64,000 bases of DNA from NCBI GenBank assembly GCA_020465985.1, contig JAANYP010000760.1, positions 439,867-503,866 of the forward strand, in the 5' to 3' direction. This DNA is from Centrapalus pauciflorus. Its lineage: Eukaryota; Streptophyta; Magnoliopsida; Asterales; Asteraceae. Below the pieces are notes generated by a model. It searched no databases. It worked only from the letters and a program-made list of their open reading frames with translations, and was not told the origin of the DNA. A program made the position numbers and the translations under genes. This document shows, in pieces, positions 12,654 to 21,682 of the stretch. Position 1 is the first letter of the stretch. Each line of letters begins with the position of its first letter.

Positions 12654-14276
12654 TTAAGTGGTCTCGGTGGAAGAGGAGAAGTCGAGAGGTTGGATGGTGG
12701 ACTGCTTTGGTGCATCGAGAGATGGGGAGGGTGAGGATGTGACAGGTTGAGATGAGGAGGTTAGAATGGAGCGAGCGAAAGGTGAAGAATCCGAGGACGA
12801 GTCTAGAAATGTGTAGTCCGAAGATGAAGAAGGAGGTGGTTGGTAAGGAAAGGAAGATTCGTCAAAAGTGACGTGTCGGGAAATTATGATTTTGTGGGTT
12901 TTGGTATCAAGGCACCGGAAACCGCGATGATTCGTAGGGTAATCGAGAAAGATACATGGGGTGGATCGATGTTGTAGTTTATGAGTAGGATTAGTGTACG
13001 GATAGCAAAGGCAACCGAAGACACGTAGATGAGAGTATGTGGGCGTTTTATTGAAGAGTTTGGTGTATGGAACTTGATCGGAGATAGCCGTGGAGGGAAT
13101 AATGTTGAGAAGGTGGACCGCCATAAATAATGCTTCGGTCCAAAAGGATGGGGGGAGGTGAGCATGAAAAAGGAGTGTACGAATATGATTATTGATAGTG
13201 CGAATCATGCGCTCGGATTTTCCATTTTGTTGAGATGTTTGGGGGCAAGAGAAACGAAACTGAATACCCGTGTTGTTAATGAGGGCATGTTGGGAGATGT
13301 TGTCAAATTCACCACCATGGTCATGTTGGAATGCTTTTATTTCTTTGTTGAATTGAGTATTAACATAGGCGCGAAATTGTAAAAATTTTGCAAAAGCATC
13401 GGATTTATGTTTGAGCGGATAAACCCATGAAAAATGAGAATAACGATCAAGGAATAAGACATAATATTTAAAACCACCAACACTTACAACCGGAGAGGTC
13501 CACAAATCAGAATGAATAACATCAAAAGAACTAGAAACTAAAGTACGAGAGCTATGAAAAGGAAGTTTTGTGTGTTTGCCAAGTTGACAAGCATGGCACA
13601 AACCCGAAGGTTTTGTGTTATTACACTTAATGAAATTACAAGAAGCTAAAAAACGTAACACGTCATCGCCAGGGTGGCCGAGGCGTTGGTGCCACGTGGA
13701 CTCGGTTGAAGAGAGCATGGCAACCGGAGCATTGGTGGTGAGTGGATATAGGTCTCCGGAGCTATCACAGCGGAGGAGCACCTTACGGGTCGGGTGATCC
13801 TTCACAGAAAAACCAGATTTGTCAAACTCAACTGTACAATTATTATCGCGAGTGTTACTACGAACAGACACAAGATTTTTTATAATATTAGGAGCAACAA
13901 GGACGTTTTTTAAGTGGAGAGGACGTGATGATGTTAGAAATATGCCGTCACCAACAATTATACACGAATGTAATGCATTATTAAAAATAGCAGATAGATT
14001 ACCTGTGTCCGCAGTGAGATGTGAGGTGGCCCCCGTGTCCATGTACCATCCAGCATCAAGTCCCGCATTTGGTTGTTGGAGAGTCATGGTGCTAAAGGCT
14101 TGGGGAAGAGTGGTTAATTGAGGAGTGTATGGGTGGGTAACATATGTCCAGAAGCCTTGTTGAGGTAGTGGTGAAATGATGTTGGTTTGTTTTGTAGGGT
14201 GTGGGCCGAGAAGACCGTTTGGAGTATGTGGGCGTTGAGTGGGGCGGGGTGGCGTGGTGGTATTGGGGTAAGGCAT
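12654..14276 (-). pseudogene. Copia protease and integrase segment
   Basis: A 540-codon open stretch. Aspartic protease (WYMDTGATSHLTADTG) lies near residue 77. The GAG-pre-integrase zinc-binding motif WHQRLGH...CHACQLGKH follows. The integrase core has the D, D, E triad (DVIHSDLW; HDHGGEFDN; SQQNGKSERM), then the VFGCLCYPY region. It is the best preserved part of the element but is out of frame with both the gag and RT parts. Confidence 0.88.
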
Positions 14277-15184
14277 TGGGGCAGTGGGGTAGGGTGGTGG
14301 TGTAGGGTATGTAGGGGGTTCGGATATGGGTCGGCCGAGGGGTAGGGGGTGGCCGATTGGTAGGGGCTTGGATTGTGGGATAGGTTAGGTTGGTTGGTGT
14401 TGCGGGTGTGGAGAAATCGGCATTTTGTACCAAAACGACATGGGCCGTGTTGAAAGTTGTGACACACGGGCTTGGTAGTGGGAGGGGAGGGGGGTTTGCA
14501 ACAAGAATGGTGGGGGAGGATGGGTTATCTCGAGGGGGGTTTCGATTCTTTTTGCGGTTATTTCGAGATTCCTCAAGAGAAAGCATGAAACGAATTTCAA
14601 TGAGGGTATGCGGGGTTTTGTTATGACGGATAATGCTAGCAACGTTGTCATATTTTTTGCTAAATCCTTGAACGACATACATAACTAGAGTTTTTTCATC
14701 CAAGGGTTTTCCTATGTTATCCAAAAGATCGGCGACAATCTTGATCTTTTTAAAATATTCGGCGACGGTTTGATCACCCATATCAAGAGATCGAAGTTCT
14801 CATGGTTTTCCATGGAACGAGTATCTTTATTGTCATGAAAAGTGTGTAAAGAGCCGTCCAAACGGAGTGCAATGTAGCATCCTTTTTAAGGACGGTTTGG
14901 AGAAGAGATGTAGTGATAGAACCATAGATCCTTACCTTGACGAGAGAATCGACGCGTTTCCATTCAGCGGCAGTTGCAGGAGTGCTTTGAATGGTACCAT
15001 GGAGGAAGTCTAGAACACCGAAACAATCACAATGCGAGGTGAAAAGTTCGGACCATGCATCATAGTTTAGTTGATCCATGTCCAATAGAAGTGGGACATG
15101 GGTTTTGATGTTTGTGACACCGAAAGCTTTATCGACATTAAATGCGGAGGTTGGTGTATCACCCATTGAGAAGAGTAGAAGCAA
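14092..15184 (-). pseudogene. Copia gag with a CCCH-type zinc finger (broken)
   Basis: The gag begins around 15166-15184 (MGDTPTSAFNVDKAFGVTNI). A UBN2-type capsid region continues in a second frame from 14781 (MGDQTVAEYFKKIKIVADLL). Next comes a proline-rich tail with CHNFQHGPCRFGTKCRFLH. That spacing (C-x7-C-x5-C-x3-H) is a CCCH zinc finger rather than the usual CCHC knuckle. At least two frameshifts (about 14810 and 14450) break the gene. Confidence 0.8.
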
Positions 15185-15379
15185 ATAAGTAGAGGAGCCG
15201 GCGGCAGCAGGGGCGGCAGGAGGCGTTTGTAGGCGGCGGCAGGAGGCGTTTGTAGGCGGCGGCCGATTAGGGTTAGGGTGGAGGCGGCGGCCGCAGGTAA
15301 TTAGGGTTAGGGTTAGGAGGAGAAAGAGAGAGGGGGGGGGGGGGGGGGAATTAGGGTTAGGATTATATTTCTGATACCA
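15181..15379 (-). repeat. 5' leader of the copia element: GC-rich repeats and poly-G
   Basis: Between the 5' LTR and gag lies an untranslated leader. It holds two tandem copies of AGGAGGCGTTTGTAGGCGGC, several ATTAGGGTTAGGG stretches and a run of about 19 G (15331-15349). The composition is very different from the rest of the element. A primer-binding site is at the LTR edge. Confidence 0.6.
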
Positions 15380-15515
15380 TGTTATTTTAGATAATCTTGC
15401 TTGAATATTTCATTGAGCAAAACAATGTTAAATAAACATATAGGTGGGCCATTGGGCCAAACTATGTAAATACAAATAAAGGTCCACTAACAATACAAAT
15501 GAAGGTCCACTAACA
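15380..15515 (-). repeat. Copia LTR (5' LTR) with extra 23-bp terminal duplication
   Basis: Positions 15380-15492 match the other LTR. Another 23 bp (15493-15515) repeat the outermost TACAAAT(G)AAGGTCCACTAACA segment before the target duplication CTTGT (15516-15520). The primer-binding side is at 15371-15379. Confidence 0.85.
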
Positions 15516-15611
15516 CTTGTTTGGGTTAACACAATGATGAGGAAGAACCGATGAAACAGAAAACCATGCATGATGATGAGTTAAGAGAATATACCAATGA
15601 AACTTCACTCG

Positions 15612-15617
<6 letters not shown>

Positions 15618-15674
<57 letters not shown>
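15618..15674. repeat. (GA)n microsatellite
   Basis: Uninterrupted GA dinucleotides over about 57 bp. The reading frames across it (all Arg-Glu or Ser-Leu) are artefacts. Confidence 0.95.
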
Positions 15675-15681
<7 letters not shown>

Positions 15682-15884
15682 TAGAAAACAGACACGGGAG
15701 GAAAAAGAGAGAAATAATTGTCTTGAAATTAAATTTTATTTAATTGGTTATTTAATGATAAAAAATAATATGCTAATAAAAATAATCATAATCAGCCATT
15801 AAAGTAGATATTAAAACATTAATAGAGTGGTTGAACCTTTTTTTTTTTTTTTAAATTTGAATGGTTTTTTCAACAATAAGCTTA

Positions 15885-16020
15885 TTTCATTTTTGAAGGT
15901 TACGGGTCAAAAATGAATCGTTAAAGCAATATAATTGAAAGTTAAGCTTATTTTATTTACGGAGGTTACCGGCCAAAAATGAATGGTTAAAGCAATATAT
16001 ATATAATTAAAATTTTAAAG
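15885..16020. repeat. Two-copy tandem repeat, about 70 bp unit
   Basis: AAGCTTATTT...GAAGGTTACGGGTCAAAAATGAATCGTTAAAGCAATAT is followed immediately by a diverged second copy (AAGCTTATTTTATTTACGGAGGTTACCGGCC...). No gene is apparent between the (GA)n tract and the CLU-type pseudogene. Confidence 0.6.
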
Positions 16021-16314
16021 GATAAACCAATAAAAAAATGTGAATATTAGCACATTGTTGTTATTATACAATTGTTGCATCATATTCACTCTTTCTTTAG
16101 CATACTTTGGCCTCAACGGACTTGATCTGCACATGAGGGTCGTATCTTGACTAAAAGTCCCATACTTGATTGAAGAGTATTCGGATGACTCCATTTGTCA
16201 AAATGTTTTTTATGACTAATACTTGTCTTCTGTTGATTCCATGATGCCAAAGTTATCTCTTCCATGTTTCATTTAACTCATTTTGATTATTTGATCTTCC
16301 AATGTCTTAAATTT

Positions 16315-16317
<3 letters not shown>

Positions 16318-16345
<28 letters not shown>

Positions 16346-17206
16346 TCAAGCACAATAAAGTAAAGTTCAAATTATATACTTTCTTGTTGTACTTGGTAAC
16401 TTGCTGCTGTGTCCCATGCTTCAAGTAATGTTTTAATACACTTCTTTTCCCCTTTACTAACTTCTTTTAATTTATCTTATTATTTCAGTTATACAAGCCA
16501 TCCACACCATCGTCATCTGGTGTTGTCCAAAGAGCACAAGGTGCACATGTTGAAGATTTGGTTTCTGCAAAGGTCTTGGTCAGGAAAGTATTGGAGCAAA
16601 GTCTACAGAAAACGCAGAAAGAAGAATCTAATAACACAAAATCAATCAGATGGGAGCTTGGAGCATGTTGGGTGCAGCATTTACAAAACCAAGCTTCTGT
16701 AAAATCTGAATCTGAAACTGCGGAAGAAGCTAAGGTAGAATCAGCTGTGAAGGGTCTTGGAAAGGGATTGCGGAAGGAAATTAAGGAAAAAAATTGATGA
16801 TAGAAGCAGCAAAGTTGAACAGGAAGCTCGAAGCTCTCACTGGCAATAAGTTAGATGATAATGGTAACACAAAGGCAACAAAGTTGGATGAAGAAATGGA
16901 AATGATGTGGAGAAAGCTTCTTCCTACAGCTGCTTATTTGCGTCTTAAAGAATCAGATACTGTCTCCACCTGTAGGTTTGCTTGTTGCTCTAATTTTTTA
17001 AACGTGCTTTTAAATTTTCTCTCATCAAGGAACATGTTTTCGTAGTGCATCATTTCATATTTTTGAGGTCGAGCTTATAAAGACATCTATCATTCTTGAC
17101 TTCTTGCTTGATAGAAGTTATAGTTTCTCATTGGTTTGTTTTACCTAATTTCATGTATGTTGGCAGTCACCTGATGAGTCAATTGAAATGACAGACATGT
17201 TGTAAA
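16318..17206 (+). pseudogene. Fragment of a CLU/TSS (REC)-type TPR protein gene
   Basis: Three exon-like blocks with intact-looking splice sites: about 16318-16361, 16489-16973, 17167-17206. The middle block reads SIRWELGACWVQHLQNQA, AVKGLGK and, in another frame, KKIDDRS. Later comes AYLRLKESDT followed across an intron by SPDESIEM. That order is typical of plant clustered-mitochondria/TSS and REDUCED CHLOROPLAST COVERAGE proteins (large cytosolic TPR proteins), from memory of the family. A frameshift near 16780 (GLGKGLRKEIKEKN then stop) and a stop after DM at about 17203 break it, and the rest of the roughly 1700-residue family length is absent. It is a truncated copy with introns, so it arose by DNA duplication or capture, not retroposition. 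Confidence 0.72.
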
Positions 17207-18030
17207 TTTTTATTGTTTATTGTATATTATAGGAACACTTGCGAAATTATTTATATGGAAGGACTACATTGATTGGTGGATCGTATTATTAAGGTAGATT
17301 TCTTTTCGATCTATATATTGTTTTAATTTATATAACATTCATTTAATATGAGTTGCCAATTGTTGGGCAAACATAGCGTTTCATGTGCCATTAGTAAAAA
17401 ATATAACTCATCCGAAATTAATCTATTAGAGATTAATTTCAGATTGTCCCCATTTTGGAACTGCTTTTTAATGTGAATGCGTATTAACAAATTGAGCAAG
17501 GAAAATTAGTATACAGTTCTCTTTACTCCTACGGGTAGCGTATTATATGCATACTTGGGGAGTTATAGAGAAATGTTGCCGATTTTTCTTAAATACTCAA
17601 GCTGTTATTACGTATTCACATACGAGGCAAATCATTCAAAAAGTGGGTTTAAATTGACCACCAACAGTCATATTTGTACTTACTCATGTCATGCTTCCAT
17701 ATGGCATATTGCATAAATTCCATTATTAATTACAGATGGATCGTAGCGAATGGATATACAACATAGAACATGTTTCAGTCGAATATTTGAATTACTTGTC
17801 TCAGTTTTCTTAAAGTTGCTGAGAAGGATCGATAACAAAGGAAGACGTAAAAATTGGCGTCCTTGTAAAAAGTGTAAAAATTTTCATATGTTTGAATATT
17901 TCGATGTTATTAGATCACATCTAATATTATAGTGGACGGGTTTATGGAATGATATATGCGTAGGTCAAGACATGGTGAAAATGAGACATGAGTTAAATTG
18001 GGCTGCATAGATTCGACAACTTAATTGAGT
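17207..18030. other. AT-rich spacer, no gene recognised
   Basis: No frame resembles a known protein. It may contain the decayed continuation of the CLU-type fragment, but no recognisable exon is visible. Confidence 0.4.
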
Positions 18031-18039
18031 TTCAGGTTT

Positions 18040-19258
18040 TCAGGTGTACAGCTGTACATGTGTATTTTTCAAGGTTATTTTGTGGGGCTTCGGATGGTAA
18101 TTTAGGTGGTGGGTTAGTTATATATATATATGTAAAAGTGTTGGCTATCTTGCTTTGTTCGTGCACATTTTTGCTCCAATTCCAACATTCCAATTCATCA
18201 AAGACAACATCACGACTAACACACAACTTCCATTTTTCTGCATCAAACAAATGGTCCCGGCATTTTCGTTCCATTCTCAACTCCAAAACACACCATCCTT
18301 TGCTTCGATCGTCAAGCTTCTTCAAGTGACCATGTGTGTGTTCAGAAAAATTAACACAACAAAAAACTACTAGATTCCAATATTTATTTTTTTACCAACC
18401 AAGTGTCGTTTGGAGTGACATCGGAAAACCAAGTTTCGTATGGGGTGACATCAAAAAACGGTTGAGATAAACAACATGTCTCACAACTTCTCCCCATATT
18501 CTCCATGAATATTTTTGCCTTTGAGAAGGCTCTTTGCCATCTCCATACAGTGTGATTTTTCCGCTCGACAACTCCATTTTGTTGCGGCACTACAACAAAT
18601 ATGTCATTTGTTCACATCATTTTTACACGTTTTTTAAAAGTGTGTAAAAATTTAGTAAATTTTCTACACTTATAAATGTGTTTAAAATTATTGCAGTAAT
18701 AAGCGTGAAAATAGATACTAAATCATCCTAATTAGCACATTTAAAATCATGAAGAAAAAAGTTCACATGTATATGTGTGGACAAATTTTAATTTTTTTCA
18801 CACTTGAAAGTGTAGAGATAAATTTATCACACTCAATTTTGCCACGCTTCTTCTTATGCGGACAAATTAAATTGTGACAAATAAATTTTCATACTTTTAA
18901 GTGTGGACAAATTATTAGTTTATCCACATTTATATCTGCAAACTTTTTTTAAAACACATATTTGAGTATAAAAACTCCACACTTGTAATTGTAACTAATT
19001 TTTACATTCTTATAAGTGTGAATAAATATAAAACTTTTTTACGCACTTACTAAAAGCGTGTAAAAATAACGTGTACAATTGACTTTTTTTTGTAGTGCGG
19101 GCTGTCAAATGCCTTGTTATACCGTTTTCTTCACAGAATATTGTGAAGTCTTTTGATATAAATTCTTCCTCATGATCTGTATGAAGTTTCTTTCTTTGAT
19201 CAGACCTTGGTTATTGTGCCATTTGAAAACATTTTGGAACCTTACGTGAGCTAGATGG
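18040..19258 (-). pseudogene. Copia integrase fragment, interrupted by a CACTA-type MITE
   Basis: On the minus strand 19250-19100 encodes a damaged integrase centre (TDHEEEFISKDFTIFCEENG, ITRHLTA). After a 510-bp insertion it resumes at 18590 with PQQNGVVERKNHTV. It then reads DVTPYETWF, MKKLDDRSKGW, VSRDVVFDELECWNWSKN down to about 18040. Frameshifts and stops are present. It is a different copia from the other three in the window. Confidence 0.8.
18588..19097. mobile_element. CACTA-type non-autonomous element
   Basis: A 510-bp element starting CACTACAACAAAT and ending TTTTTTTTGTAGTG. It is flanked by a 3-bp duplication CGG (18585-18587 and 19098-19100). The interior is full of short motifs such as ACACTT..AAGTGTG in both orientations, as in CACTA subterminal repeats. 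No coding capacity. Confidence 0.82.
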
Positions 19259-19289
19259 AGAAGTGATGTTGGTTATTGTTGTTGGGTTC

Positions 19290-19949
19290 CAGTGGCGGAC
19301 CCAGAATTTTTTTTTATGGGGGTCGGAATTTAATAGCTACGATAGTGTAAGTGTTGGAAAAAAGTGTAAATTTTTCAAAGAAAAAAAATGCATTTTCCAT
19401 GTTTTTGGACCAAATATCATTATATATAATTGTGAAATATATAATTAATATTTTGTGAGCTTGTATTCTCCTTGAAGAGAGGATTCCAACTATATAAAGA
19501 ACGTCCACAACGGAGCTAAGATGAATGAGATATCGTTGCTCAAAGATTGATGTTTGGAATGAATAAAACTCCTTCTAGTGGGAGAACTTGAGTCCCAAAT
19601 AGGAAGGAAGATGGAAACCAAAGTGGGTTTATAAGGAGAAGTGTTTAAAGCCATGACAAGATTGTTTGTGGTTTTACTCCAATGCCTACCCGCGCGCAGG
19701 GGGGTGCAAATCTTGGACCCGGAAGGCTAAAATCCACTGAACTCGTGGTCGCCAGCACCTGCGGACACGAATGCAGCTCCGAAAATCAGGGCTCGTGCAA
19801 GACAGTCTTTTTACTCCGAGTGAGAGCTGAGGGGTCGAACTTTAAAAATCATGGGGGTCAAATTTTTTTTAGCTATATACGTAACTCGCAAAATCAAAAA
19901 TTTATCGGGGTCGGTTGACCCCTATACCGTACCCTTGGGTCCGCCCCTG
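19290..19949. mobile_element. hAT-type MITE with 8-bp target duplication
   Basis: The left end CAGTGGCGGACCCAGAA and right end GGGTCCGCCCCTG form inverted repeats. Flanking 8-bp direct repeats TTGGGTTC occur at 19282-19289 and 19950-19957. Length is 660 bp. No transposase is visible. Confidence 0.88.
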
Positions 19950-19957
19950 TTGGGTTC

Positions 19958-21682
19958 GTACCTGGTTAAAAATTCCGGTTTACATTCTAGAAGGAGAATG
20001 TAAGCCTCACTTAATTCAGTTATTTAATTAATTGGTTTCAAATCTAGCATGATAAGCTTTACTTACTCTATAAACGAAATAATTATAAGTTACTAATTAA
20101 ACAAACAAAAAGAAAGTCATTAATCGTTAATTTATTAGTGAAATAATCTTATATATCTATACTTTAGGTTCTTTGGTCGGCAAGCTGGGGCGGATTCATT
20201 ATATGTGCGTAGGGGTCAAACGACCTCGATAAACTTATATTTTACGTGTTATGTATATAATCGAAAAAGTTTTGACCCTATGATTTTTTAAGTTCGACCC
20301 CAATATCCTTGTTAGTTTTTATAAATTTTACACACATAAAAAAATTTGTTACAAAATCTAAGAAAATATATCACAACCTATGTTACCCATTTAACAATAT
20401 ATGTATTGAACCTTTATTTATTGGGTTAATTCATTATTAAACTCGATCATTACATTTGGGGCCTGGACTAAAAACATATTGTTAGTTTTATTGTTACTTA
20501 CCTGTTTGTGGTTTTGTAAGAATATTCTTTGTTGTTTAAGTATTTTAAATATTTAGATTATTATTCGTTTAAGACTTTAAGTGTTTAACAATTAACATTT
20601 AGTGACATTTGTTTAATTATTTTAGTTTATTAGAGAATATAAATCAACTTTAAAAAAAAAAACTACCAAGATCCGACTTTCCATCAAGTGGAAGAGCTTC
20701 TAATATTTCTTCACAAATTCCACAAGTATTTGTGCAATTCAATTGGTAATTAATGATTGAGTGACAGATGCATTTATATCATAGAGAAAAAATTACTTAA
20801 TGTTTTAAATTATAATGTAATAACTAATAACTTGTTTTCAAAAGATGAAAATTCGTAGGAGACATCTGTAGAATCTATTCTTTTTTAAGTTTGTAATGAT
20901 CAATGAGTATACGTATTTCTTTTATTATATATGTAATCAAGATAAACCGACAAAACTTTTGAGGTGTTAAAAATTTTTATAGAACCACAAACACTCAGAA
21001 TGGCGCATCGTGTCCGCCACCGGCAATCTTGGTGATCAATTTTATTTATTAATTTGTGGGGGTATTATTGTAAAGTGGCAAATGCAACTGAGATGAGATT
21101 TAAAAAGATAGGGGGGGAGCCGGGTTTTTCAATAACAAAGGGAGGTGGGATTTTAAAAATCCCGGGATTTAAAATCCTTGATGAAATCCGCGAACCAAAC
21201 ACGACCTTATTGTATTGTATTAAGGGGACAAAACTATATATTGTTATACAAGGATAATTAACACTGTTATAAGAATGAATATTAATTCATGGTAAATTTA
21301 CACACGTCCTCATAGAAATGTAAGTAAAACAATGACAATTAATTTACCTGGTGTTTGCTTCTTCGATCCGTTGAAAATGTCCCGGGGGGTTGTGGAAAGT
21401 TGTTCATATATAGGGCTCATATATAGCTTGTTAACTCCCACAAATAACCACAAGTTGTTCATAGCTAGCTTATTAAGTTCCAATGTGTCGTAAATATATA
21501 CCTGGCAACATTGCCGTCAAAATTATGCCACTCAAATCTGTAGTGCACCTTTTGTTCTTTTAATTGTCTTTAATTAGACTGACTTTGATGACATGGAACT
21601 CAGACCGTGGTATGGTCATCAGGTTTTGTCAGCTCAAAGGTTCTATTCGACTGGATGGGGTGGGCGTATTAGATTAACAGGG
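19958..21682. other. AT-rich spacer downstream of TNL2
   Basis: No gene is recognised. A partial relative of the GGGGCGGA-type hAT MITE lies near 20188-20330 (GGGGCGGATTCA, then GGGGTCAAACGACC) without a visible partner end. Near 21100-21215 a segment with GGGATTTTAAAAATCCC and CGAACCAAACACGACC looks like the end of another MITE. The 3' untranslated region of TNL2 would start at 21682 and run leftwards. Confidence 0.4.

Larger units (their letters stand above)
10856..15515 (-). mobile_element. Complete Ty1/copia retrotransposon (decayed coding region)
   Basis: A 4.66-kb element on the minus strand. The LTRs (10856-10968 and 15380-15515, window coordinates) start TGTTA and end ...TAACA on either strand. 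It is flanked by identical 5-bp duplications CTTGT at 10851-10855 and 15516-15520. A primer-binding site complementary to initiator Met-tRNA (TGGTATCAG) sits next to the 5' LTR at 15371-15379. The domain order in the minus direction is gag, protease, integrase, RT, RNase H, which is copia. The internal frames are broken by several frameshifts. The RNase H sequence (SRSSAEAEYRGVANVVAETA) resembles Ale-type copia elements; the lineage call is tentative. Confidence 0.93.

Noticed and set aside
12438..12734. Gly/Arg-rich plus-strand frame
   Set aside because: Antisense shadow of the copia integrase-RT linker region.
15255..15360. Telomere-like TTAGGG repeats
   Set aside because: Few, irregular, 6-bp rather than the usual plant TTTAGGG, and embedded in the leader of a copia element.
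15510..15802. Arg-Glu and Ser-Leu rich frames
   Set aside because: They come from the (GA)n tract.
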